This document shows, piece by piece, positions 1 through 8,754 of a DNA stretch of 64,000 nt. Both the position numbers and the translations under genes were made by a program. This stretch comes from Paenibacillus mendelii (GTDB taxonomy: Bacteria > Bacillota > Bacilli > Paenibacillales > Paenibacillaceae): the NCBI RefSeq assembly GCF_024498075.1, contig NZ_JANHOF010000012.1, positions 152,898 through 216,897 of the forward strand. Direction: 5' to 3'. The notes under the pieces were generated by a model. It ran no database searches and was not told the DNA's origin. It saw nothing but the letters and a program-made list of their open reading frames with translations. The stretch's first letter is position 1, and every line of letters starts with the position of its first letter.

Positions 1-1
1 G

Positions 2-1687
2 GCTGCAGAGAATAGAGCGCCTGAGCTGCAAATCATGCCTTATTCGGTCGGCATCTATACCTTTTATAACTCGGGACAATTTCTGGAGAACGTAACGGTC
101 AAGAACAGCACCTTCGAGAGAACGGATAGCCCGCTGGAAATTAGACATGCCAATCGCGTTGAAGTGGATTCCGTTACATCTACGGAGTCGTACCGGGCGG
201 GAATTATTTTTACCGGCATTAATTATAATTACACCGGGACGCCGATCGGACTGTTAACCAGTAGCGTCGTTCTGCATGCGGGACTTCATGGGATGACATG
301 GGGGACAGCCGGGCTGCAATTCAATGCGGTCCATAATTTCACGGCAGATAACGTAGAGGTCGGATATACCGTATCGCCTAATTCGCCGGATGGAGTCGGC
401 GTTGATTATGAAGGGTTGAACAAGAATGTTACCTTGCAGAACAGCTACATTCACGATAATGAAGACGAAGCCGTCATGGTATACCGGAACCCGCAGTGGT
501 CAGGCGGCATTGAGAATGAGAACACGAGCCTTATTGACAACCTGTTCGAGAATAATGGGATTAAGAATGATGGCGTGCATGCCGCGTTCTTGGTGCAGCA
601 GTACAACTTGAACAATGGCGGCACAATATCGGGAAATACGATTGTTAAGGCCTATCGCCAGCAACCGCTCAATATGATTATAGAGAGAAATCCGCAGCAG
701 AATGAATTCTGGCCTTCTTCTCAATATCAGACATCGAACAATGTGGTGAAGCTGCGCAACGGCAACATCATCCATTACGCCTCGACCGGTTATTCCGCCA
801 CGCAGGGGGCGAATGGATGGAGCTATGAGCAGTATGACGGAAGCTCTTACGCGAACATGTCATGGGTTCCTTCGGCGGGCGTATGGCAGGGAGCTTCCAG
901 CAACCTGTATATCGGTGAGGATTGGATGCATCCTGCGATCGGTTCAGATGCTGTGCGCACATGGACGGTTGCAAGTAACGGGAAATTACGGATTACCGGG
1001 AAGGTGAATAAGTCCGATTCCGTGCTTGGCGACGGAGTAGAGGCGAGTATTTGGCACAATGGAACGCGGATTTGGGGATCGGCGACGGTTACTGATCTAA
1101 CAGGAAGCGAGCATGATCTGCAGATCAATGCGGCAGCCGGAGATCAGATCCGGTTCGTCGTGAATGATAAGGGAGACCCTTCCTATGATAAAACGACATG
1201 GAATCCGGTCATCGAAGAAATCGTCCAGACGGATTACAGCGCATCGGCGGATTTCAGCCGTACCCAAAACATGTATCAGTGGCGGTATGAGCAGTGGGAT
1301 GGCTCGGTCTATTCCGCGATCACGTGGGATCCAGCCATTGGCGTCTGGGCCAACAGCCTGATTAATCTGTATATCGGGTCTAATTGGCAGCATCCCGGCA
1401 ATGGGGTGGAATCCGTGCGCAAGTGGGTTGCCCCTTCAGCTGGAACGGTGCGCGTTACGGGAACGGCCGGCAAATTCGATTCCACGGCGGGTAACGGCGT
1501 TATCGTTAGCATCCTCAAGAACAATGCCGTGTTATGGGGCCCGCATACGGTAACGACACTGATGGGAATAGACCATGACATGACGGTAGCCGTGAATGCG
1601 GGGGATGAATTATCGTTTATGGTCGGTGCAGGCGGAGACCCGTCTTATGACAAGACGGGTTGGGATCCTATGGTAGACTATCAGTAA
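2..1687 (+). CDS. Right-handed beta-helix protein with duplicated C-terminal domain (5' partial)
   Basis: The frame is open from base 2 with no stop before the first ATG at 35, so the gene starts upstream of the window. The first ~260 residues carry short Asn/Gly/Val-rich repeats (for example ENVTVKNSTF, NVTLQNSYIHDNEDEAV) typical of parallel beta-helix (pectate-lyase-like) proteins. The C-terminal part holds two copies of a ~130-residue domain (about bases 806-1215 and 1270-1680). They share YEQ-DGS, LYIG--W-HP, VR-W, GDG/GNGV-SI, and a closing GDPSYDKT-W-P motif. The duplicated domain probably binds carbohydrate, but that is inference. It lies upstream of a glycosidase gene, consistent with extracellular polysaccharide breakdown. 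The substrate cannot be read from the sequence. Confidence 0.75.
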   Translation, partial: AAENRAPELQIMPYSVGIYTFYNSGQFLENVTVKNSTFERTDSPLEIRHANRVEVDSVTSTESYRAGIIFTGINYNYTGTPIGLLTSSVVLHAGLHGMTWGTAGLQFNAVHNFTADNVEVGYTVSPNSPDGVGVDYEGLNKNVTLQNSYIHDNEDEAVMVYRNPQWSGGIENENTSLIDNLFENNGIKNDGVHAAFLVQQYNLNNGGTISGNTIVKAYRQQPLNMIIERNPQQNEFWPSSQYQTSNNVVKLRNGNIIHYASTGYSATQGANGWSYEQYDGSSYANMSWVPSAGVWQGASSNLYIGEDWMHPAIGSDAVRTWTVASNGKLRITGKVNKSDSVLGDGVEASIWHNGTRIWGSATVTDLTGSEHDLQINAAAGDQIRFVVNDKGDPSYDKTTWNPVIEEIVQTDYSASADFSRTQNMYQWRYEQWDGSVYSAITWDPAIGVWANSLINLYIGSNWQHPGNGVESVRKWVAPSAGTVRVTGTAGKFDSTAGNGVIVSILKNNAVLWGPHTVTTLMGIDHDMTVAVNAGDELSFMVGAGGDPSYDKTGWDPMVDYQ

Positions 1688-1745
1688 GCAGTAAACCGGA
1701 GCGGGAGTTGGAGGTAGGCAATTACATCACCACTTGGAGGATCAT

Positions 1746-3143
1746 ATGGCGGATATTATAATCAATATGGAGCACACAAGCGCACCGTTGAAACGGCTGC
1801 ATGGGGTAAATAACGGACCAGTCGCATACGGATCCCTGCTGGATGTAACCAGCTATTATCAGGAAGCGGGAATTCCGCTTGTCCGGCTGCATGATACTAA
1901 TTACCCGAATCCGGGGGAAGTGGATATTCATACGATTTTTCGCGATTTTGACAAAGACGCGGACGATCCCTCCAGCTATGATTTCTCTCGTACCGATACG
2001 TATATCAATTCCGTTCTCGCGACCGGAGCCGAGATTGTCTACCGATTGGGCGAGAGCATTGAGCATACGGCTATTAAATATTACGTTCATCCGCCTCAAG
2101 ATATGGAAAAATGGGCCCGCGTGTGCGTGAATATCATTCGGCACTATAACCATGGCTGGGCGAGCGGCTATCATCATAACATTCGCTATTGGGAGATCTG
2201 GAACGAGCCGGATAACCCGGACCGGCAGTGCATGTGGTCCGGAACCGCGGCGCAATATTATGACATGTACCGCATAACGGTGACCGCGATTAAGCGCTTG
2301 GACCCTGACCTGAAGGTGGGCGGGCAAGCGGCGACGATGGTGAACATGCCCTTCACGGAAGGGTTCATCGCGTACTGTCAGGAGCATCGGCTGCCGTTGG
2401 ATTTCTTCACCTGGCATACGTATGCCAATGATCCCCGTCAAATTACTGCCAATGCGATTCGGGTCAGAGCTCTGCTGGATGAGGCGGGGTTTCAACAGAC
2501 AGAAAGCCATTTGAACGAATGGAACTATATGCAGGCTGACGAAGGAGCGGATGAAGATACCTGGAAGCTGCTGTGGAAGCCGGGCGGCGAGCTATTCCGC
2601 AGGAATCTGTTCGAAAGACAGAAGAACGAAGAGGGAGCCTCCTTCGTTGCGGCTGTTCTGGCTCTTCTCCAGGATTATGCGGTGGATGAGGCGAATTACT
2701 ATGATGGACAGCCGCATGAGCTGTACAGCGGTCTGTTCGACGGCTACGGAATCCCGCAGAAAACGTATCGCGTGTTCGAGAGATTCAACGAAATGTGCTC
2801 GTATTCGAATCGCGTGCAGGTGACGATTGATTCCAAGGCTCCAGGCATATACGGTTTCGGTGTGACGAAGCCAAGCGGAGAGACGGTCTTGTGGATCAGC
2901 AATTTCAGCGGCGAAAGCCGCAGCTACACATTCGCCTTCGAAGGCTGCGCCGATCGAAGCCTCTCAGGATGCCAATTCAGCATGCTGGATAAAACGCGGG
3001 AATTTCATGAGGTCGAGACGTTAAGCGTCGACCCCGATTGCAGGCATGTGAATGTTCATCTTCCCAGGCACTCTGTCTTCTTGCTTCGAATGACTTGGCT
3101 ACCCGTACCCGAGGAGACCAATCTGAGGAAGACGGAGAGCTAG
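1746..3143 (+). CDS. GH39-type glycosidase (beta-xylosidase-like)
   Basis: A 465-residue protein with a TIM-barrel glycosidase pattern. WNEP carries the probable acid/base Glu at about residue 154, and LNEW carries the probable nucleophile Glu at about residue 258. The spacing of the two Glu residues fits clan GH-A, family GH39 (xylosidase/iduronidase). No signal peptide is seen, so it is likely cytoplasmic and acts on imported oligosaccharides. Start: ATG 1746 has a TTGGAGG site five bases upstream; the in-frame TTG at 1734 lies inside that site and is unlikely. It follows the beta-helix gene and precedes an SDR oxidoreductase, as in a sugar-degradation operon. Family assignment is good; exact substrate is unknown. 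Confidence 0.8.
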   Translation: MADIIINMEHTSAPLKRLHGVNNGPVAYGSLLDVTSYYQEAGIPLVRLHDTNYPNPGEVDIHTIFRDFDKDADDPSSYDFSRTDTYINSVLATGAEIVYRLGESIEHTAIKYYVHPPQDMEKWARVCVNIIRHYNHGWASGYHHNIRYWEIWNEPDNPDRQCMWSGTAAQYYDMYRITVTAIKRLDPDLKVGGQAATMVNMPFTEGFIAYCQEHRLPLDFFTWHTYANDPRQITANAIRVRALLDEAGFQQTESHLNEWNYMQADEGADEDTWKLLWKPGGELFRRNLFERQKNEEGASFVAAVLALLQDYAVDEANYYDGQPHELYSGLFDGYGIPQKTYRVFERFNEMCSYSNRVQVTIDSKAPGIYGFGVTKPSGETVLWISNFSGESRSYTFAFEGCADRSLSGCQFSMLDKTREFHEVETLSVDPDCRHVNVHLPRHSVFLLRMTWLPVPEETNLRKTES

Positions 3144-3230
3144 ATGCAAGAAGCGGCAAATACAGAGATGAATAGTAAAAAGGCAGCCTGGAAGGCTGAT
3201 CTTGCTCATCAAAGGGAGGTTATTGTATGA
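3144..3230 (+). CDS. Possible 28-residue small ORF coupling glycosidase and SDR genes
   Basis: An ATG follows the TAG stop of the glycosidase directly (TAG-ATG), and its TGA stop overlaps the ATG of the SDR gene (ATGA). A GGAGA sequence lies about six bases upstream of the ATG. The product is a charged 28-residue peptide (starts MQEAANTEMN, ends HQREVIV) with no recognisable motif. It may be real, or it may be a translational bridge that carries ribosomes to the SDR gene. Its length and lack of family make this only a candidate. Confidence 0.3.
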   Translation: MQEAANTEMNSKKAAWKADLAHQREVIV

Positions 3231-3988
3231 AATTGAAGGGAAGAACGGCCATCATTACGGGCTCAGCCCGTTCCATTGGGGCCACGATTGCCAAGCGGTA
3301 TGCAGCCGAGGGAGCAAATGTCGTGATTAACGATAGATCTTATCCGGAGCTGGCGGATCAGGTTGTCGACGATATCAAGAGCCGGGGCGGGGAAGCCTTC
3401 TTCTATCAGGCGGATGTGTCCAAGGAAGCAGAAGTGAATGCGATGGTTGCCGAAACGATACATCGCTATGGCAAGGTAGATATTCTGGTCAATAATGCGG
3501 CGATCGACCCCCGTAAGGTCTGGTATGAAATTACGGAAGAGGAATGGGATCATCTCATGGCGGTCAACGTCAAATCGCAGTTCCTGTGTGCAAAGGCCGT
3601 CTTCCCTTCCATGAGGGCTCAGAATTACGGGAAGATCATCAATGTATCCTCGGTTACCTTCTTAACCGGGCAAGCCAAGTTCCTGCATTACGTAACGTCC
3701 AAAGGGGCTGTTGTCGGCTTTACCCGTGCGCTGGCCCGAGAGGTGGGCGAGTACTCTATTAACGTGAACTGCATTACACCCGGCGCGGTGTACACGGAGA
3801 CCGAGCTGGAGAAGGTTGGTGCGGAAGGGCTTGTCGGCGTTGATGAATTCTTGGCGGAGAGGCAGTCGTTCTCCCGCCGCATGAACAGTTCCGATCTGGA
3901 GGGCGCTTTCGTATTCCTGGCCTCCTCGGACAGTGATTTTATAACGGGGCAACTGCTAAATGCCGATGGCGGCTGGGTCATGCATTAA
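3227..3988 (+). CDS. SDR-family NAD(P)-dependent oxidoreductase
   Basis: A 253-residue classical short-chain dehydrogenase/reductase. The N-terminal nucleotide-binding motif is TGSARSIG (residues 11-18), with Ser where the middle Gly is usual. NNAA lies near residue 88, followed by a Ser-...-Tyr-x-x-x-Lys active site (SSVT...HYVTSK), and the C-terminus NADGGW is typical of the FabG/glucose-dehydrogenase branch. ATG 3227 follows an AAAGGGAGG site. It probably oxidises or reduces a sugar or polyol released by the upstream glycosidase. FabG in fatty-acid synthesis is less likely because no fatty-acid genes are nearby. Confidence 0.85.
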   Translation: MKLKGRTAIITGSARSIGATIAKRYAAEGANVVINDRSYPELADQVVDDIKSRGGEAFFYQADVSKEAEVNAMVAETIHRYGKVDILVNNAAIDPRKVWYEITEEEWDHLMAVNVKSQFLCAKAVFPSMRAQNYGKIINVSSVTFLTGQAKFLHYVTSKGAVVGFTRALAREVGEYSINVNCITPGAVYTETELEKVGAEGLVGVDEFLAERQSFSRRMNSSDLEGAFVFLASSDSDFITGQLLNADGGWVMH

Positions 3989-4094
3989 GAAGAAGCCTGC
4001 TGCTTGAATGTAGATCCTCGATTCGCGGAGCTACTACCGGGTGAAGGCGTATTCGTTCGTCCCACTAGCCAGAGGTAACCGGGAGGGAACTATC

Positions 4095-4246
4095 ATGACA
4101 TTCTCAACAAAGCGCGAATACGCGATATTGCTGTGCTGACGACCTTGTTCCTGCCGCTATCATGGCTGCCGTCTTCGGCCGCGCGGGCTCATGCTGTCAC
4201 CGGCCAGCACGCTGGAGATCTTTTGTGTAAAAAGCTTAATTCATAA
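4095..4246 (+). pseudogene. Frameshifted remnant of a secreted protein's signal peptide
   Basis: ATG 4095 with a GGGAGGGA site starts MTFSTKREYAILL and then hits TGA at 4137. In the -1 frame from 4136 the reading continues LTTLFLPLSWLPSSAARAHA, a hydrophobic core and an ARA-type cleavage site, and stops at TAA 4244. Joined together the two pieces read like a normal Gram-positive signal peptide. The mature part is missing. The next gene also encodes a secreted protein, so this may be a decayed paralogue. A sequencing error alone would not explain the missing body. Confidence 0.45.
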
Positions 4247-4257
4247 TAGCAGGGAAA

Positions 4258-4290
4258 GGAGCGGGGGGTTATGTACCCCGCTCCTTATTT
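4258..4290 (+). terminator. Rho-independent terminator
   Basis: GGAGCGGGG (4258-4266) pairs with CCCCGCTCC (4276-4284), followed by a T-rich run. It closes the glycosidase/SDR block and the remnant. Confidence 0.75.
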
Positions 4291-4480
4291 CTGTTCGGTT
4301 TCTATAATAAGTTGAACGAAGAAAGATGAGTGATTAGATCACTTATAGAGAGATCATTTTATTAGTCGGATAGTCCCTTTTTCGGATACATTTGGTACCG
4401 TGTCCGCTTGTAAGGGTATGTTAGTTCTGAAACACTTCCGACAAAACAGCTTGCGTTCTTACAATTTATAGGAGGTATTG

Positions 4481-5920
4481 ATGATTGTGTTACGAAAAAT
4501 TTGTTCCATTACCGTAATTGCCGCCGTCGTCGCGGCCGCCGCTCCAACCGGCGCCGTCCGCGCTGCGGACTTGAAGACACCGTATAACGATCAGTTTGGC
4601 CATTATCATACCGTCTTCAAGAAAGGACCTTCCATCCCGAATCTGGACACCTTTTACGTTCCGCAGGGAATGGCCTACTGGCCGGACAAGCAATGGATTC
4701 TGATCGCCTATTACTATTACGACCCGGACTTTGCTTCCTTGAAGAAGAACAGCTTGGTCGCCGTCGTTGACCAGCGGACAGGCAAGCATATCAAGAATCT
4801 ATATCTCGCTGACGAGATGAAGGAAGGCGATATCTACCATGCCGGGCATGTCGGCGGGCTCGCGGTCAGCAAGAGCTATCTCTGGATCGCATCCTCCGCG
4901 GAGAGCTCGGACAGCAAATACAACATGCTGCGGTACAAGCTGACCGACATTGAGAAAACAAGCGCGAACGGCCGCCTGTCTCTGGACGAAGGCTTCAAGC
5001 TCAAAGCATCGTCTTATGCCACTTATGCGGACGGCGATCTCTGGGTCGGCAAGTTCGATGCGAAGAACACGGCCGCCATGCACCGCTACAATCTGAACAG
5101 TTCTGAAACCCCGAGAGCGAATCCCCTCAAGACGTATAAGACGCCCAAACAGATTCAAGGCGTTGCCATTACCGGCAAGCATATTATATACAGCCAGTCC
5201 TCCGGCCGAAAAAATCCGAGCAACCTGCGTATGTACAACAAGTCGGAGCCGAGCAAGCTGCAGGATTCGATGACGCTTCCCAATATGTCGCAAGGTTTGG
5301 CTATCGCTGGCAGTAACCTGTATATCAATTTTGAATCGGGTGCCAAAGCCTACTTATTCGGAGGGACGTATGTGAAGAAGACGCTCTCCTACGGCAAGCT
5401 TGGCTTCATCATTCCAGACTACTGGAAGAAAATCTACGGCCAGGAAACGAACTACGCCCCCTACCAGGGCTATATGAGGTCGTGGACGGAATCGGATGCT
5501 TCCGACGATCTGCGCGTGGAGCTCGAGGGTATTCAATATTCCGCCGCAGCTGCGCGCGCCATCAACTCGTCCAAGCTGCATCCGTCGATTTCCTTCAATG
5601 GAAATGATTATTTGGACAACGACTCATGGGATTACACTTATACGAACTTCCCTAATCCCGAATTCGACAATTTCGATAAGGATCCGGGCGGCAAAGGAGA
5701 TGGGGTCGACAATGACGATATCGTTCAGGTAACGGCGAAAGGCACGATCAAGGCGAAGAAGAGCTACCGTTTCGGCTCCTCCTCCGAGCCGCAGAACACG
5801 AAGCAGTCGGGCCACATCCGCTTCTATGCTTCGATGTCGTCCTGGAATGACAAGAACATGATTCCGAAGAAAACCGATTATCTCGGTCAGGTGCCGTGGA
5901 AATACGATATGAAGAAATAA
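4481..5920 (+). CDS. Secreted protein of unknown function
   Basis: A 479-residue protein with a clear Sec signal peptide (basic start, Ala/Val core, probable cleavage after AVRA near residue 28). The mature part is rich in Tyr, Asn and Lys, with several strand-like segments such as VPQGMAYWPDKQWILIAYY and GGLAVSKSYLWIAS. These suggest a beta-propeller-like repeat fold, but no family is recognised with confidence. An Asp-rich stretch near the C-terminus (DKDPGGKGDGVDNDD) could bind calcium. ATG 4481 is five bases after GGAGG; the in-frame TTG at 4478 is not favoured. It ends at a hairpin before a lipoprotein gene. Confidence 0.75.
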   Translation: MIVLRKICSITVIAAVVAAAAPTGAVRAADLKTPYNDQFGHYHTVFKKGPSIPNLDTFYVPQGMAYWPDKQWILIAYYYYDPDFASLKKNSLVAVVDQRTGKHIKNLYLADEMKEGDIYHAGHVGGLAVSKSYLWIASSAESSDSKYNMLRYKLTDIEKTSANGRLSLDEGFKLKASSYATYADGDLWVGKFDAKNTAAMHRYNLNSSETPRANPLKTYKTPKQIQGVAITGKHIIYSQSSGRKNPSNLRMYNKSEPSKLQDSMTLPNMSQGLAIAGSNLYINFESGAKAYLFGGTYVKKTLSYGKLGFIIPDYWKKIYGQETNYAPYQGYMRSWTESDASDDLRVELEGIQYSAAAARAINSSKLHPSISFNGNDYLDNDSWDYTYTNFPNPEFDNFDKDPGGKGDGVDNDDIVQVTAKGTIKAKKSYRFGSSSEPQNTKQSGHIRFYASMSSWNDKNMIPKKTDYLGQVPWKYDMKK

Positions 5921-5931
5921 CAGTATCCGGC

Positions 5932-5958
5932 AGCCCCTTTGCAAGAAAAGGGGCTTTG
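5932..5958 (+). terminator. Terminator-like hairpin
   Basis: AGCCCCTTT (5932-5940) pairs with AAAGGGGCT (5947-5955), followed by only a short TTTG. It lies between the secreted-protein gene and the lipoprotein gene. The in-frame TTG at 5939 lies inside it and is therefore not a start. Confidence 0.65.
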
Positions 5959-5977
5959 CCGTGACAGTAAGGAGGCG

Positions 5978-6817
5978 ATGACGATCCGCTTAATCACGAA
6001 GGGATGCGGTCTAGCGTTTGCCTGTCTGCTCCTGCTCCTTCTATCCAGCTGTGAAGGAGAAGCGGGTACCGGTCCGGGTCCAGCTGCGAACGAATCGGCT
6101 AGCGGCGACGGGGCATCCGCGGATCACGTAGATGCTATCGGCAGGCCGTCAAACGGCGGGCAGGGCAGCAGCAGCGGAGATATACCGGATACGATAGAGA
6201 TGCTCGGTCTCGAATACAGTGTCAACCGGCCGGAGGATGACCCGAAGGCCATACTCGTCAGCCCGCTGCTCCAGAACTTGCAGTGGAGTGCCGACCGGTT
6301 GAAGGACTACGCCGCGCAGATGGACGATCTGCATCGCCGGGGTGATGCCGGTGATGGACGCCTGCCGGTTACGGTCACACTCGGGCGTCCGCTTGGTCTG
6401 GAAGCATTCGAGGAATTCGCCGGCCGGTACGGCCTTGAGGTCGACGGCTATCAACTGAGAGGGCTGGAAGCCCAGACCGGCGAGACCTACGACCGGATCA
6501 CCTACATGGCCGTGCCGCGCAGTGGTGTTCTGATCTCCGAGCAGCTCCGGCTGCTCGCGGAATCACCCGGCTTCGTCGGCGTTATCGCCGTATACGGCTC
6601 GATGAAGGCAGAAGACTACGCGCAGCTATCCGAAGACCCGGACATCTTCGTCGCCGATATCTCCTCCCGGTACCTGCAGGACGAGCTGATGAAGCACGAA
6701 CAAGTACGCGACATGGTGCGTGACGAGGTCTTCCGGATCGAGGTGAAGGTGCCTAATCTGTACTGGGAGCTGGAGGATGCCGGAATCGTAACTTATGACG
6801 TTCCGATTGCCAAGTGA
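5978..6817 (+). CDS. Putative lipoprotein, function unknown
   Basis: A 279-residue protein with a lipoprotein signal peptide: LLLLLLSSC puts the lipidated Cys at about residue 25. A Gly/Ser/Ala-rich linker of ~45 residues follows, then a mixed alpha/beta domain. No family was recognised. ATG 5978 is chosen because the longer reading starts inside a hairpin; its AAGGAGG site is unusually close (about two bases), so translation may be inefficient. It is probably anchored on the outer face of the membrane. It lies alone between two hairpins. Confidence 0.7.
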   Translation: MTIRLITKGCGLAFACLLLLLLSSCEGEAGTGPGPAANESASGDGASADHVDAIGRPSNGGQGSSSGDIPDTIEMLGLEYSVNRPEDDPKAILVSPLLQNLQWSADRLKDYAAQMDDLHRRGDAGDGRLPVTVTLGRPLGLEAFEEFAGRYGLEVDGYQLRGLEAQTGETYDRITYMAVPRSGVLISEQLRLLAESPGFVGVIAVYGSMKAEDYAQLSEDPDIFVADISSRYLQDELMKHEQVRDMVRDEVFRIEVKVPNLYWELEDAGIVTYDVPIAK

Positions 6818-6830
6818 AATGCCTCTACCT

Positions 6831-6872
6831 GAACCCCGGCAGCACTTCTGGCTGCTGGGGTTCCCTTGTTAT
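6831..6872 (+). terminator. Rho-independent terminator
   Basis: GAACCCCGGCAGC (from 6831) pairs with GCTGCTGGGGTTC (to 6863), with one mismatch, followed by a T-rich stretch. It separates the lipoprotein gene from the kinase gene. Confidence 0.7.
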
Positions 6873-6989
6873 TTGTCCGTATTTCATGTTACTTTGTTGC
6901 TAAGTCATAGAATAGAACTCCCTGCGGTGCAGAAGACGCATAAGGGCGTAATGTGGAGCCGCTCAATAACTGTCGAGGAGAACATAGTG

Positions 6990-8525
6990 ATGCTGGAGAA
7001 GTTCTTGCTTTCGATTGACCAAGGAACAACAGGCACGAAGGTCGTTCTATTCGATCAACAGGGTGAAGTTCGCGCATCCAGCTACAAGAAACATACGCAG
7101 TATTATACCAAGCCGGGATGGACCGAGCATGATCCCGAAGAGATATGGGCCTGTATTGGGCAGGGTATTCAAGAAGCGCTGGCAGAAGGAAAGATCGAGC
7201 CATCCCAGATAGAGGCGATCGGGCTGGCCAACCAGGGCGAGACCGTGCTGTTCTGGGATGATCAAGGACGCCCCTTGTATCCGGCTATCGTGTGGTCGTG
7301 CAGAAGATCGCAAGCGATCGCCAGGGAATGGGAGGCGCAGGAGGGCTGGAGCGCGAAAGTGTTCCATAAGACCGGGCTGCGGATCGATCCTTACTTTTCG
7401 GCAACGAAAATTCGCTGGATGATGGAAGAGGTTGAGCAGGTTCAGGGCCATATTCGCGATGGAAGTGCAAGATGCAGCACGCTGGATTCATGGCTCATAT
7501 GGAAGATGACAGGCGGCCGTTCCTTTGTTACGGATCCATCCACCGCCGCAAGAACAATGCTGTATAATACCCGCTTAGGAGAATGGGATCAGGAGATTCT
7601 CGAATACCTGGAGATCGATGCAGCGTGGCTTCCCTCAATCCTGCCTACAGCTGGCCACTTTGGTATCACCTCGAAAGATGCATTATGCGGAATCGAGGCA
7701 CCCATTCGGGTCAGTATCGTAGATCAACCGGCCGCATTATACGGTCATCTGTGCACAGAACCGGGTACGTCGAAGTGCACATACGGCACCGGCTGCTTTG
7801 TCTACATGAATATCGGGTCGGAACTGCCCGACCAGCCCACAGCGTCTTTGCTGTCTACCATTGTATGGTCCAAAGACGATAACGTGACGTATGCGCTGGA
7901 TGGCGCAATTTATTCTGCGGGCTCCACGGTGGATTGGGCGATGAACGAGCTGGCGCTGTTCAGTTCCATAGATGAGCTGCAAGCATGGTCGACAGAGTGG
8001 TATCATCGTTTATTAAATGCCGGCGGCGAATACGATCGGGATGCCAATCTATGGTTCGCACCCTGTCTAAGCGGAGCGGGAGCGCCCTATTGGAATTCCG
8101 ATTTTCGCGGACTTTTTCTAGGTCTATCCCATGGCACGTCCAAGAAGGAGATGGCTAAAGCCGTTCTGGAGGGGATTGCTCACCGGGTAGCCGATGTCAT
8201 AGATGAGATGCAGCAGGTATCGATGCATCCTGTGACCGTACTGCGGGTGGATGGAGGGCTCACCGCGAATGCCTACTTAATGCAATATCAAGCGGACCTC
8301 CTGGGAATCCCGGTGGAAGTGCCGGGTTCGGCAGAAACAACGGCGCTGGGCACAGCCTATTTGACCGGCGAAGCATGCGGGTGGTGGACAACAAAGCAGC
8401 TGCGACGCAAGGTTCCGATCACGCACACCTTCCATCCCCGCCTAGATGCTGCTGACAGGGAGGCATTGCGCGGAGAATGGGCAAGGATCATGCAACTAAT
8501 GACCCGGTTTTATTCGAAGGGGTAG
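6990..8525 (+). CDS. FGGY-family carbohydrate kinase, glycerol-kinase-like
   Basis: A 511-residue kinase, close to the usual length for glycerol kinase. The N-terminal phosphate-binding motif reads LSIDQGTTGTK, then PGWTEHDPEEIW, GLANQGETVLFWD and AIVWSCRRS, as in glycerol kinases. The C-terminal FGGY signature region reads DGGLTANAYLMQYQADLLG. It phosphorylates a polyol or sugar with ATP in the cytoplasm; glycerol is the nearest guess. Divergence in the first motif (GTTGTK rather than GTTSSR) suggests a paralogue, so no symbol is given. ATG 6990 follows GAGGAG by nine bases; GTG 6987 is also possible. It is flanked by terminators, so probably a single-gene unit. Confidence 0.8.
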   Translation: MLEKFLLSIDQGTTGTKVVLFDQQGEVRASSYKKHTQYYTKPGWTEHDPEEIWACIGQGIQEALAEGKIEPSQIEAIGLANQGETVLFWDDQGRPLYPAIVWSCRRSQAIAREWEAQEGWSAKVFHKTGLRIDPYFSATKIRWMMEEVEQVQGHIRDGSARCSTLDSWLIWKMTGGRSFVTDPSTAARTMLYNTRLGEWDQEILEYLEIDAAWLPSILPTAGHFGITSKDALCGIEAPIRVSIVDQPAALYGHLCTEPGTSKCTYGTGCFVYMNIGSELPDQPTASLLSTIVWSKDDNVTYALDGAIYSAGSTVDWAMNELALFSSIDELQAWSTEWYHRLLNAGGEYDRDANLWFAPCLSGAGAPYWNSDFRGLFLGLSHGTSKKEMAKAVLEGIAHRVADVIDEMQQVSMHPVTVLRVDGGLTANAYLMQYQADLLGIPVEVPGSAETTALGTAYLTGEACGWWTTKQLRRKVPITHTFHPRLDAADREALRGEWARIMQLMTRFYSKG

Positions 8526-8592
8526 TCAGCAGCTCGCAGACGCTCCGATGAAGGGCGGCTTGCTGCACCGCTGTGCTTCGCTCCACCAAGCA

Positions 8593-8621
8593 AGCCCCGG
8601 CCAATAAGGCCGGGGCTCTTT
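8593..8621 (+). terminator. Rho-independent terminator
   Basis: AGCCCCGGCC (8593-8602) pairs perfectly with GGCCGGGGCT (8608-8617), followed by CTTT. It ends the kinase gene. Confidence 0.75.
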
Positions 8622-8754
8622 AGATTTCCTCAGCCGCAGCGGTTCGGATTACGGCTAGTCATGAATAATATTATAATTTATCATGTTGTTAGAACGAGTG
8701 AGTAGAACTGCGGCACGAATGCCAGCTTGCCGGGGAAATGAGGAGAAGCACCGG

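Noticed and set aside
1722..2510. 262-residue open frame on the minus strand opposite the GH39 gene
   Set aside because: No ribosome site, no family pattern, rich in Arg/His/Ile as expected from the complement of a real gene.
5939..5977. N-terminal extension of the lipoprotein from TTG 5939
   Set aside because: It would begin inside a hairpin and spoil the lipoprotein signal peptide.
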